In this document: positions 36,466 through 44,801 of the stretch, piece after piece
Position numbering within the stretch: position 1 is the stretch's first letter
How the letters are laid out: every line of letters starts with the position of its first letter
Origin: Fodinibacter sp038258215
Lineage (GTDB): Bacteria > Actinomycetota > Actinomycetes > Actinomycetales > Dermatophilaceae
Assembly: GCA_038258215.1 (NCBI GenBank)
Contig: JBBSQC010000001.1
Span: forward strand, 124,001-188,000
DNA: 64,000 nucleotides
Direction: 5' to 3'
Program-made: the position numbers and the translations under genes
The notes under the pieces: generated by a model
The model's input: the letters and a program-made list of their open reading frames with translations, nothing else
The model's database searches: none
Told to the model about the DNA's origin: nothing

Positions 36466-38217
36466 ATGAGCACCGACGAGCCGAACGGGGACGTCCCGGG
36501 CACCCGTGCCGCCCTGGAGGCGGAGCGTGCGGCCCTGGAGTCCGAGATCGCCGCCCTGCGGGCGAGGGGTCAGGTCACGCCGACCCAGCTGCGCACCCTC
36601 GAGCGCGACCTCGCGGGGTTGCGCTCGCAGATCGCCACGCTCTCCTCGCAGAACGAGCGGCTGGTCCGCACCCTGCGCGACGCCCGTGAGCAGATCATCA
36701 GCCTCAAGGCCGAGGTCGACCGCCTCGCCCAGCCGCCTGCGGCATACGGCATCGTCATCGAGGTCTTCGACGACGGCACGACCGACATCCTCACCAGCGG
36801 CCGCAAGATGCACGTCGCGGTGAGCCCCTCGGTGGCCGCGGCCGACCTCGTGCCCGGACGGGAAGTCATGCTCAACGAGGCGATGAACGTCGTCGCCGCC
36901 CACGGCTACGAGGTCACCGGCGAGGTCGTGACGTGCAAGGAGCTGCTCGACGACGGCCGGGTGCTCGTCGTGGCCCAGGCCGACGAGGAGCGTGTCTGCC
37001 GGGTCGCCGCGTCACTGGAAGGCCAGACCATCCGTGCGGGCGACGCCCTGCTGCTGGAGTCACGGTCGGGGTTCGTCTTCGAGCGGATCCCCAAGGCGGA
37101 GGTGGCCGACCTCGTGCTGGAGGAGGTCCCCGACATCGGCTACGAGGACATCGGCGGCCTGACGGGGCAGATCGAGGCGATCCGCGACGCGGTGGAGCTG
37201 CCCTACCTGCACCCCGACCTCTACACCGAGCACCAGCTCAAGCCCCCCAAGGGTGTGCTGCTCTACGGCCCCCCCGGCTGCGGCAAGACGATGATCGCCA
37301 AGGCCGTGGCCGCCTCTCTGGCCCGCAAGGTCGCCGAGAAGGAGGGCCGCGAGCCGGGGAAGTCCTACTTCCTCAACATCAAGGGCCCCGAGCTGCTCAA
37401 CAAGTACGTCGGCGAGACCGAGCGACACATCCGGATGATCTTCCAGCGGGCCCGCGAGAAGTCCAACGAGGGCTACCCCGTGGTCGTGTTCTTCGACGAG
37501 ATGGAGTCGCTGTTCCGCACGCGCGGGTCGGGCATCTCCTCCGACGTCGAGACCACGATCGTGCCCCAGCTGCTCGCCGAGATCGACGGGGTGGAGGGCC
37601 TCGAGCACGTCATCGTCATCGGCGCCTCCAACCGCGAGGACATGATCGACCCTGCGATCCTGCGCCCCGGTCGGCTCGACGTGAAGATCAAGATCGAGCG
37701 GCCGGATGCCGAAGCGGCTCGCGACATCTTTGCCAAGTACCTCACGGTGACCCTGCCGCTGCACCCCGACGACGTCGAGCAGAACGGCGGGTCCGAGGAC
37801 GCGACCGTGCAGGCGATGATCGACGCCACCGTGCTGCGGATGTACACCGAGGAGGAGGAGAACCGCTTCCTCGAGGTCACCTACGCCGGGGGCGACAAGG
37901 AGATCCTCTACTTCAAGGACTTCAACTCCGGGGCCATGATCCAGAACATCGTGGACCGTGCGAAGAAGATGGCGATCAAGGACTTCCTCGACACCGGCCA
38001 GCGCGGGCTGCGGGTGGAGCACCTCCTCCAGTCCTGCACCGACGAGTTCCGAGAGAACGAGGACCTCCCCAACACGACCAACCCCGACGACTGGGCGCGC
38101 ATCTCGGGGAAGAAGGGGGAGCGGATCGTCTACATCCGCACCCTGATCAAGACCAAGGAGGGCACCGAGCCCGGCAAGTCGATCAACACCGTCGCCAACA
38201 CCGGCCAGTACCTCTGA
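36466..38217 (+). CDS. arc: Proteasome-associated AAA ATPase (ARC/Mpa)
   Basis: A 583-residue hexameric unfoldase that recognises pupylated proteins and feeds them to the 20S core. An N-terminal coiled coil (about residues 15-90) binds Pup. Two OB-type domains span about 95-235. The AAA domain has Walker A GPPGCGKT (about 268-275), Walker B VVFFDEMES, and the second-region Arg finger near SNREDMIDPAILRPGRLD. The C-terminus ends GQYL, the penultimate-Tyr tail that docks into proteasome alpha rings. A TATCGT box (36455-36460) is 5 nt before the ATG. Unlike the compact arrangement in many relatives, four genes separate it from dop. Confidence 0.97.
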   Translation: MSTDEPNGDVPGTRAALEAERAALESEIAALRARGQVTPTQLRTLERDLAGLRSQIATLSSQNERLVRTLRDAREQIISLKAEVDRLAQPPAAYGIVIEVFDDGTTDILTSGRKMHVAVSPSVAAADLVPGREVMLNEAMNVVAAHGYEVTGEVVTCKELLDDGRVLVVAQADEERVCRVAASLEGQTIRAGDALLLESRSGFVFERIPKAEVADLVLEEVPDIGYEDIGGLTGQIEAIRDAVELPYLHPDLYTEHQLKPPKGVLLYGPPGCGKTMIAKAVAASLARKVAEKEGREPGKSYFLNIKGPELLNKYVGETERHIRMIFQRAREKSNEGYPVVVFFDEMESLFRTRGSGISSDVETTIVPQLLAEIDGVEGLEHVIVIGASNREDMIDPAILRPGRLDVKIKIERPDAEAARDIFAKYLTVTLPLHPDDVEQNGGSEDATVQAMIDATVLRMYTEEEENRFLEVTYAGGDKEILYFKDFNSGAMIQNIVDRAKKMAIKDFLDTGQRGLRVEHLLQSCTDEFRENEDLPNTTNPDDWARISGKKGERIVYIRTLIKTKEGTEPGKSINTVANTGQYL

Positions 38218-38229
38218 CGCTGCCGCCCC

Positions 38230-38877
38230 TCACATGCCGAAGGTGGTGTGCCGGACGGCCGCCACCGCATCCGGGGGGCCGGACACCCCGACGCATGCTG
38301 CGCCCGTGCGCCCGAAGAGGAAGAGGAGGAGCTCGCCGGGTGCGCCCTCGAGTGCGGCCGTGGGGGTGCCGCGCCGGGCCACGAACCGCTCGTCGGTGAC
38401 GGTGTTCCGAAGCTCCAGCCCCACCCCACCGAGCCGTCGGGCCAGGAAGCGCCCTCCACGGCGGGCGTTGTGCCACAGCGCCTCCTCGAGGTCCGGTCCC
38501 AGGCTGTCGCGGGGGCCGAGACCGTTCGCGCGTCGGACGTCCTCCTGGTGGACGAAGAACTCGTTGAGGCTCGGGTAGGAGCGGACCCACCCGATGCGGA
38601 AGAAGCCCGGCGGGGGCCCCGCCCGGAGCCGCGCGAGGAGCCACCCCAGCTCCCGCTCATCCACCAGGTTGGCCATCCGCCGGTCGGCCACGCGCCGGAA
38701 GCGTCCCGGAAGCACCATGCACGGGCCGGCCAGGGGGTCACTCTCCCGGAGCACGAGGTGGGCTGCGACGTCCTTGCCCGTCCAGCCGGGGACGAGGGTC
38801 GGCACGTCCGGTCCGAGCTCGGCGAGGAGGTCGCACAGCGCGAGCCTTTCGAGGGTGTCGCAGGCGGTGTCCTCCAC
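38230..38877 (-). CDS. TIGR03085 family protein (DinB/MDMPI-like)
   Basis: A 215-residue protein that starts VEDTACDTLERLALCDLLAELGPD and contains LVPGWTGKDVAAHLVLRE and NEFFVHQEDVRRA, matching the actinobacterial TIGR03085 family of mycothiol-dependent maleylpyruvate-isomerase-like folds with a His-rich metal site. The GTG at 38877 is 6 nt after TACGAT on the minus strand (38889-38884). Longer upstream frames are low-complexity and overlap the DUF3054 gene. Function unknown; the fold suggests DinB-like metalloenzyme chemistry. Confidence 0.85.
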   Translation of the reverse strand: MEDTACDTLERLALCDLLAELGPDVPTLVPGWTGKDVAAHLVLRESDPLAGPCMVLPGRFRRVADRRMANLVDERELGWLLARLRAGPPPGFFRIGWVRSYPSLNEFFVHQEDVRRANGLGPRDSLGPDLEEALWHNARRGGRFLARRLGGVGLELRNTVTDERFVARRGTPTAALEGAPGELLLFLFGRTGAACVGVSGPPDAVAAVRHTTFGM

Positions 38878-38911
38878 CGCGCGATCGTAGCGCCGGGCCC
38901 GGCGGACCGGC

Positions 38912-39259
38912 CTAGTCGACGAGTCGGGCGAGGAGGCGCCACCCGAGAAGCAGCACCGCAAGCACCGTCGTGGCCACGAGCACGAACGAGAGGGCCGTCC
39001 CCTCGGCGGCGACCCGCCGGAAGAGCATCCCGAGCACGACGGTGGCGGCCAGCACCACCGCCCCGAACTGGAGGGTGCGCGGACCGGCATCCAGGGTGAG
39101 CGAGGCCACGAGCCACCCGGCGGCGGTTCCGACGAGGAAGGGTCCCGCGGTCCGGACGATGCCGGTCAGGTCGATCCCCTCGGCGTGCGAGCGCCGCCCG
39201 ACGGCGGCGAAGAAGACCACTGCGACCACGTCGAGGAGGGCAGGGAGGGCACGGCCCAT
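38912..39259 (-). CDS. DUF3054 family small membrane protein
   Basis: A 115-residue protein with about four hydrophobic segments (LLDVVAVVFFAAVG, TAGPFLVGTAAGWLVA, LQFGAVVLAATVVLGMLF, FVLVATTVLAVLLLGWRLL). It matches DUF3054. The ATG overlaps the upstream prs-like stop (TGATG), so it is translated from that transcript. Function unknown. Confidence 0.85.
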   Translation of the reverse strand: MGRALPALLDVVAVVFFAAVGRRSHAEGIDLTGIVRTAGPFLVGTAAGWLVASLTLDAGPRTLQFGAVVLAATVVLGMLFRRVAAEGTALSFVLVATTVLAVLLLGWRLLARLVD

Positions 39260-40248
39260 CACCGCACCCGGTCGAAGAGCGAGCGCTGGCGCGGGGGAGC
39301 GTGCGTCGGGTCGACCCCGTCGAACAGGCTGGAGACGGACTCGCCGTCGTGGATGCGGCTGATCGCCTCGGCGAAAAGGCCCGCGACCGAACGAATCCGC
39401 AGCTCGGGCCACCCGCGTGGGGCCGGAACGGTGTCGGTCGTGATCACCTCGGTGATGAGGGGGTGCTCGCGCAGGCGATCCACCGCCTGACCCGCGAAGA
39501 GCCCGTGGGTGCAGGCCACGGCAGCCTCCGTGACCCCTTGGTCGGACAACCGGTCGAGGAGCTCGACGATCGAGCCGCCCGTGGCGATCTCGTCGTCGAG
39601 CACGATCGCGCGGCGGCCGCTCACGTCACCGACGATGGAGTCGATGACCACCCGGTCGTCGGTGAGGCGCCGCTTGGAGCCGGCCGCCACCGGCAGGCCG
39701 AGCAGCCGGGAGAACTGGGTGGCGTCCTTGGCGTTGCCGAGGTCGGGTGAGACGACCACGGTCCCGTCGAGGTCCTTGTCCCTGAAGTGGTCGGCGAGCA
39801 CCCCCAGGGCGGTGAGGTGGTCGACCGGCACCGAGAAGAAGCCGTGGACCTGGGGTGCGTGGAGGTTCATCGTCAGCACCCGGTCGGCGCCCGCGGTGGC
39901 GATCAGGTCGGCGACCAGCCGCCCACCGAGGGAGATGCGCGACGCGTCCTTCTTGTCGGAGCGGGCGTAGGCGAAGTGGGGGATCACCGCGGTGATCATG
40001 GCGGCGGACGCCCCCCGCGCGGCATCGATCATGAGCAGGAGCTCCATGAGGGAGTCCTGGGTCGGCGGCACCAGGGGCTGGACGATGTAGACGTCGCGCT
40101 GGCGGCAGTTCGCCAGTAGCTGGGCCTGGAGGCAGTCGTTGCTGAACCGGCTGATCACCGCCTCGGAGAGCGGCACCCCCAGCCCGTCGCAGATCCGGTG
40201 GGCCAGCCCGGTGTGGGCCGACCCCGAGACCACGACGATCTCCCGCAT
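39259..40248 (-). CDS. prs: Ribose-phosphate pyrophosphokinase
   Basis: A 329-residue PRPP synthetase making phosphoribosyl pyrophosphate from ribose-5-phosphate and ATP. Flexible-loop ISRFSNDCLQAQL, ATP/Mg region IPHFAYARSDKKDASRIS, and PRPP loop IVLDDEIATGGSIVE are visible. It differs from housekeeping Prs in details such as the N-terminus, so a second paralogue is possible. The ATG at 40248 is 6 nt after TAGGCT on the minus strand (40260-40255). Coupled to DUF3054. Confidence 0.9.
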   Translation of the reverse strand: MREIVVVSGSAHTGLAHRICDGLGVPLSEAVISRFSNDCLQAQLLANCRQRDVYIVQPLVPPTQDSLMELLLMIDAARGASAAMITAVIPHFAYARSDKKDASRISLGGRLVADLIATAGADRVLTMNLHAPQVHGFFSVPVDHLTALGVLADHFRDKDLDGTVVVSPDLGNAKDATQFSRLLGLPVAAGSKRRLTDDRVVIDSIVGDVSGRRAIVLDDEIATGGSIVELLDRLSDQGVTEAAVACTHGLFAGQAVDRLREHPLITEVITTDTVPAPRGWPELRIRSVAGLFAEAISRIHDGESVSSLFDGVDPTHAPPRQRSLFDRVR

Positions 40249-40272
40249 GCGGGCAGCCTAACCGCGTGCGGG

Positions 40273-41244
40273 TCAGGCCAGCGCGGCGGAGAGCTCGGTG
40301 ACCAGCTCCCAGCGCTGTTGACGACCGGCGGGGCTCGCCCCGGGGAAGGAGGCGAACCCGTGCGGGACGCCGAGGTAGTTCGTCAGCCGGGCCGGGACCC
40401 CGGCGCTGCGTAGCGCCGCTGCGTACCGGATGCCGTCGTCCCGGATCGGGTCGAGGTCTGCGGTCTGCACGAGCGCAGGAGGCAACCCCTCGAGGGAGCC
40501 GAAGAGCGGGGACAGGAGGGGGTCGTGCACGTCGGTGCCGGGCCCGACGTAGTGGTCGAGGAAGACATCCATCGCCTGCCGGGTGAGGATGCCGCCGTTG
40601 GCGTGCTCGGCGATCGACGGTGAGGACATCGTCAGGTCGGTCGCGGGGTAGATCAGGGCCTGGTGGCGCAGGGCGGTCATACCGGCGTCGCGCATCACCT
40701 GCGCCACCACGGCCGCGAGGTTGCCACCCGCGGAGTCACCGGCGACCGCCATCTTGGAGGTGTCCGCACGCAGGGCGTCACCGGAGACCTGCACCCACGT
40801 GGTGGCGTCCACACAGTCGTTCGCCGCGACGGGCGCGCGGTGCTCGGGAGCCAACCGGTAGTCGACCGACACCACGACGCACCCGACCCCTGCCGCGATG
40901 AGGGTGCAGATCGGGTCGTAGTTGACCGGGTTGCCGAGCACCCAGCCCCCGCCGTGGAACCACATCACCACGGGGATGTCGTCGCGGGCGTCGGGAAGCG
41001 ACCTCGGCCGGTAGATGCGCAGCGGGATCTCGTGCTCGTCGCGCGCCGGGGCCGTGCCGTAGGTGATCCCCACGCCCGGGTCGACGCGCCCGGTGACCCG
41101 CTGGGTGAGGCGGTTGACGGGCAGGACCGCCGCTCGCTCCTTGTTGATGGCGTCGATGTCCATCTCCTGGATCGGCGTGCGAATGCGGTCGATGGCGGCG
41201 ACGAGCAGGGCGGTGGTGGGGGACATCCCTCGGTAGGAGCGCAT
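40273..41244 (-). CDS. Alpha/beta hydrolase, HSL-type esterase
   Basis: A 323-residue esterase/lipase of the hormone-sensitive-lipase family. The oxyanion motif HGGGW, the nucleophile elbow GDSAGGN (Ser about residue 170), Asp near TADLDPIRDD and His in PHGFASFPG are all visible. No signal peptide. The ATG is 6 nt from a CATACT box (41256-41251) that overlaps the divergent dop box. Substrate unknown. Confidence 0.9.
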   Translation of the reverse strand: MRSYRGMSPTTALLVAAIDRIRTPIQEMDIDAINKERAAVLPVNRLTQRVTGRVDPGVGITYGTAPARDEHEIPLRIYRPRSLPDARDDIPVVMWFHGGGWVLGNPVNYDPICTLIAAGVGCVVVSVDYRLAPEHRAPVAANDCVDATTWVQVSGDALRADTSKMAVAGDSAGGNLAAVVAQVMRDAGMTALRHQALIYPATDLTMSSPSIAEHANGGILTRQAMDVFLDHYVGPGTDVHDPLLSPLFGSLEGLPPALVQTADLDPIRDDGIRYAAALRSAGVPARLTNYLGVPHGFASFPGASPAGRQQRWELVTELSAALA

Positions 41245-41250
41245 TCGGAA

Positions 41251-41258
41251 AGTATGGT
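41251..41258. promoter_or_regulatory. Overlapping divergent -10 boxes, esterase and dop
   Basis: Plus strand TATGGT (41253-41258), 6 nt before the dop ATG. Minus strand CATACT (41256-41251), 6 nt before the esterase ATG. The two hexamers share four base pairs and the start codons are only 20 bp apart, so the promoters should exclude each other. Confidence 0.5.
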
Positions 41259-41264
41259 CGACCC

Positions 41265-42785
41265 ATGACCGTGCGACGCGTGATGGGCATCGAGACCGAG
41301 TACGGCATCGTCGTGCCCGGCAACCCCACGGCCAACCCGATGACCGCCTCGGGTGACGTCGTCACGGCATACGCTGCCTCACGCGGCATCCGGCCGGCCC
41401 GGGCGAGCTGGGACTACTCCGACGAGGCGCCGTTGCGGGACGCACGGGGCTTCGACATGGGGCGGGGCGTCGCACACTCCAGCCAGCTGACCGACGTCGA
41501 GGACCCGACCCTGGCCAATGTCGTGCTCACCAACGGGGCCCGCCTCTACGTCGACCACGCCCACCCGGAGTACAGCTCGCCCGAGGTCACCACCCCCCGC
41601 GGGGCCGTCACCTGGGACCGGGCAGGGGAGCTGGTCATGCGCGAGGCCGTCGCCCGGCTGGCCACGGTGCCGCCGGGGGTCAACCTCTACAAGAACAACA
41701 CCGACGGCAAGGGCGCCTCCTACGGCACCCACGAGAACTACCTCATGGCCCGGTCCACCCCGTTCGCCGACATCGTGCGCCACCTCACCCCGTTCTTCGT
41801 CGTCCGGCAGGTGATGTGCGGGTCCGGGCGGGTCGGCATCGGCGTCGACTCGCGCACCACCGGCTACCAGCTGGCCCAGCGCAGCGACTTCTTCGAGGTG
41901 GAGGTCGGGCTGGAGACCACGCTCAAGCGTCCGATCATCAACACCCGCGACGAGCCGCACGCGAACGCCGACCGCTATCGCCGGCTGCACGTCATCCTCG
42001 GTGACGCGAACCACTGCGACGTCGCCAACCTGCTCAAGATGGGCACCACCTCGCTGGTGCTGGCGATGATCGAGGATCGAGCGATGCGCGACGACCTCAG
42101 CGTGCGCCGGCCGGTCGCCACGTTGCACGAGGTGTCTCACGACACGACGTTGGGCGCCAAGGTGGAGCTGACCGACGGTCGTCGGATGACGGCGCTGGAG
42201 CTGCTGTGGGAGTACCACGACCGCGCCGCCGCCTACGTCGCCGAGCGGTATGCCGGTGAGCCCGACCCCGACACCGTCGAGGTCATGCACTGGTGGGCCA
42301 CCGTGCTGGACCGGCTGGGGCGGGACCCGATGGAGGCGCGCCGGGAGGTCGACTGGGTGGCCAAGCTCGCCGTGCTCGAGGGCTATCGCGAGCGGGACTC
42401 CCTCGGCTGGGGCGACCCCCGGCTCAAGGCGGTCGATCTCCAGTGGTCCGACGTGCGCGCCGAGCGCGGGCTGGCCCACCGGCTCGTGGCCAGTGGCCGG
42501 CTCGAGGTGCTCGTCGACGAGGCCGACGTGGTGGCGGCGGTCGACGCGCCCCCGACCGACACGCGCGCGTGGTTCCGCGGGATGTGCCTCACCCGCTTTC
42601 CCGACGACGTGGTCGCGGCGTCGTGGGACTCGGTGATCTTCGACGTCGCCGGCCAACGGACCCTGCAGCGGGTGCCGATGCTCGACCCGCACAAGGGCAC
42701 CGAGGCCGGCGTGGGCGACCTGGTACGGGCCGCGCCCGACGCCACGGCGCTGCTCGAGGCCCTCGCGGCCACCTCCCGCGACTGA
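41265..42785 (+). CDS. dop: Pup deamidase/depupylase Dop
   Basis: A 506-residue glutamine-synthetase-fold enzyme that converts Pup's C-terminal Gln to Glu and removes Pup from substrates. MGIETEYGIVVPGN carries the ATP/Mg Glu residues; a Dop-specific insertion (Dop loop) follows around residues 40-80. NLYKNNTDGKGASYGTHENYL and RPIINTRDEPHA are shared with PafA. It is the first gene of the dop-pup-prcB-prcA-pafA block. Confidence 0.97.
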   Translation: MTVRRVMGIETEYGIVVPGNPTANPMTASGDVVTAYAASRGIRPARASWDYSDEAPLRDARGFDMGRGVAHSSQLTDVEDPTLANVVLTNGARLYVDHAHPEYSSPEVTTPRGAVTWDRAGELVMREAVARLATVPPGVNLYKNNTDGKGASYGTHENYLMARSTPFADIVRHLTPFFVVRQVMCGSGRVGIGVDSRTTGYQLAQRSDFFEVEVGLETTLKRPIINTRDEPHANADRYRRLHVILGDANHCDVANLLKMGTTSLVLAMIEDRAMRDDLSVRRPVATLHEVSHDTTLGAKVELTDGRRMTALELLWEYHDRAAAYVAERYAGEPDPDTVEVMHWWATVLDRLGRDPMEARREVDWVAKLAVLEGYRERDSLGWGDPRLKAVDLQWSDVRAERGLAHRLVASGRLEVLVDEADVVAAVDAPPTDTRAWFRGMCLTRFPDDVVAASWDSVIFDVAGQRTLQRVPMLDPHKGTEAGVGDLVRAAPDATALLEALAATSRD

Positions 42786-42922
42786 CCCGACGGCGCAGCG
42801 TCCGGTGGTGGACCGCGCCCACCCGGCATCCTCCGGAGGAGCCCCGGTCGTCCCACCCACCGTCGGCGAGCGCGACCCAGCGTCTAGGCTCGCAGGAAGG
42901 CACACCTCGAGGAGGGCTCACC
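42786..42922 (+). promoter_or_regulatory. pup leader with its own promoter
   Basis: The 137-bp gap after dop contains TAGGCT (42885-42890). Unlike the leaderless genes, this box is followed by a leader of about 25 nt with a GAGGAGGG ribosome site before ATG 42923, giving pup-prcBA-pafA a separate, strongly translated transcript (inference). Confidence 0.5.
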
Positions 42923-43111
42923 ATGGCAGGTCAGGAACAGGTCAGGCCGCAGCGTCGGGACGACGGACCCGACGACCTGCCCGAGAGTGCTGTCGCGGCA
43001 CCCACGGCGCAGACCAGCGAGATCGACGACATCCTCGACGAGATCGACGGGGTGCTGGAGTCCAACGCCGAGGAGTTCGTGCGCGGGTTCGTCCAGAAGG
43101 GTGGCCAGTGA
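42923..43111 (+). CDS. pup: Prokaryotic ubiquitin-like protein Pup
   Basis: A 62-residue, largely disordered modifier. The C-terminal half (SEIDDILDEIDGVLESNAEEF) forms the helix that binds ARC. It ends FVQKGGQ, so the terminal Gln must be deamidated by Dop before PafA ligates it to lysines. Its TGA overlaps the prcB GTG (GTGA). Confidence 0.97.
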   Translation: MAGQEQVRPQRRDDGPDDLPESAVAAPTAQTSEIDDILDEIDGVLESNAEEFVRGFVQKGGQ

Positions 43112-43935
43112 CCGCCGGAGCCGACCACGGACGCCTGCCGGCGGCATACCTCGTCCCGGGCTCGTCGTCCTTCACCGAGTTCCTCTCCGCGCAGGCCCCC
43201 GCGATGCTGCCCTCGCGGCGCAGCCTGCCGCCCGGTGGGGTGATCGACGCTCCGCACGGCACCACCATCGTGACGATCACGTATGCCGGTGGGGTGCTCA
43301 TGGCCGGTGACCGCCGGGCCACGATGGGCAACCTCATCGCCAACCGCGACATGGAGAAGGTCTTCGCGACCGACGAGTACTCCCTGGCCGGCATCGCCGG
43401 CACCGCCGGGCTGGCGATCGAGCTCGTGCGGTTGTTCCAGGTCGAGCTGGAGCACTACGAGAAGATCGAGGGCACCCTGATGTCCCTCGAGGGCAAGGCC
43501 AACCGGCTCGCGTCGATGATCCGGGGCAACCTCGCGATGGCCATGCAGGGCCTGTCGGTGGTGCCGCTGTTCGCCGGCTGGGACACCCAGCGCTCGCTCG
43601 GGCGGATCTTCTCCTACGACGTGACGGGGGGCTGCTACGAGGAGCACGACCACCACAGTGTCGGGTCGGGCTCGCTCTTCGCGCGCGGCGCCATGAAGAA
43701 GCTCTACCGCCGCGGGATGTCTGCCAACGACGCGCTGCGGGTGGCGGTCGAAGCGCTCTACGACGCGGCCGACGACGACTCCGCCACCGGCGGGCCCGAT
43801 GTCGGGCGCCGCATCTGGCCCACGGTCGCCACCGTCGACGATGAGGGTGCGGCCTTCGTGCCCGACTCCCGGATCGCGGCGGTCGTGGAGGCCATCATCG
43901 CTGACCGCGCCGACAACCCGGGGGGTGCCCGATGA
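43108..43935 (+). CDS. prcB: 20S proteasome beta subunit PrcB
   Basis: A 275-residue precursor. A propeptide of about 51 residues ends at APHG; autocleavage exposes the nucleophile Thr of TTIVTITYAGG (residue 52). The core has GDRRATMGNLIANRDMEKVF and the GSGSLFARG region. It assembles with PrcA into the four-ring core. Its stop overlaps the prcA ATG (ATGA). Confidence 0.97.
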   Translation: MTAGADHGRLPAAYLVPGSSSFTEFLSAQAPAMLPSRRSLPPGGVIDAPHGTTIVTITYAGGVLMAGDRRATMGNLIANRDMEKVFATDEYSLAGIAGTAGLAIELVRLFQVELEHYEKIEGTLMSLEGKANRLASMIRGNLAMAMQGLSVVPLFAGWDTQRSLGRIFSYDVTGGCYEEHDHHSVGSGSLFARGAMKKLYRRGMSANDALRVAVEALYDAADDDSATGGPDVGRRIWPTVATVDDEGAAFVPDSRIAAVVEAIIADRADNPGGAR

Positions 43936-44801
43936 CCGCCGGTATGCCGTTCTACGTCTCGCCCGAACAGCTGATGAAGGACCGGGCGGACTTCGCGCGC
44001 AAGGGCATCGCCCGTGGCCGCTCCGTCGTCGTGCTGGGCTTCGACAACGGGATCGCGTTCGTCGCCGAGAACCCCAGCCGGGCGCTGCACAAGATCTCCG
44101 AGATCTACGACCGCATCGCGTTCGCCGCGGTGGGCAAGTACAACGAGTTCGAGAACCTGCGGGTCGCCGGCGTGCGGTATGCCGACCTGCGGGGCTACTC
44201 CTACGACCGGTCAGACGTCACCGCGCGAGGTCTGGCCAACGCGTACGCCCAGACCCTCGGCTCGGTCTTCACCCAGGAGTCCAAGCCCTACGAGGTGGAG
44301 ATCGTCGTCGCCGAGGTGGGCCCGGGGCCCGGGGCCGACCAGATCTACCGCCTGACCTACGACGGTTCCGTCGCGGACGAACACGGCTTCGTCGCGATGG
44401 GCGGTGGCGCCGAGCAGATCGAGACGGGGTTGCGCGAGGGCTGGCGCGAGGGCCTGAACCTGTCCGAGGCGCTGACCCTGGCGGTGCGCCTCCTGGGCAC
44501 CGACCCGGCGGGCGGCGCGGCCCGCGAGCTCGCCCCCGAGCAGCTCGAGGTCGCCGTGCTGGACCGGCACCGCCCGCGGCGCACCTTCCGCCGCATCAAC
44601 GGCACCCTGCTCGGGCGGTTGCTCAGCAGCGAGGACCCCACGCTCGACGCCCCCGACGTCGACGACATGCCGGACGGCGGGGGTCCGCCGAGCCTCGACG
44701 ATGCGGAGCAGCACGGTGCCGACGGCACCACCGACAGCCCGCGAGACGCCTCGAGCAACCCGCAGACGCAGCGCCCCGAGCAGGGGGGCTCGGACGCGTG
44801 A
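43932..44801 (+). CDS. prcA: 20S proteasome alpha subunit PrcA
   Basis: A 289-residue alpha-ring subunit. The gate-forming N-terminus is MTAGMPFYVSPEQLMKDRADFARKGIARGRSVV. GVRYADLRGYSYDRSDVTARGLAN follows in the core. After about residue 235 the tail is acidic and low-complexity (SLDDAEQHGADGTTDS), longer than in mycobacteria (about 248 residues). The stop overlaps pafA (GTGA), so all four genes from pup to pafA are coupled. Confidence 0.96.
   Translation: MTAGMPFYVSPEQLMKDRADFARKGIARGRSVVVLGFDNGIAFVAENPSRALHKISEIYDRIAFAAVGKYNEFENLRVAGVRYADLRGYSYDRSDVTARGLANAYAQTLGSVFTQESKPYEVEIVVAEVGPGPGADQIYRLTYDGSVADEHGFVAMGGGAEQIETGLREGWREGLNLSEALTLAVRLLGTDPAGGAARELAPEQLEVAVLDRHRPRRTFRRINGTLLGRLLSSEDPTLDAPDVDDMPDGGGPPSLDDAEQHGADGTTDSPRDASSNPQTQRPEQGGSDA

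Noticed and set aside
43799..44797. Upstream extension of the pafA frame
   Set aside because: It runs through prcB and prcA in another frame and has no family similarity; GTG 44798 overlapping the prcA stop is the accepted type of start.
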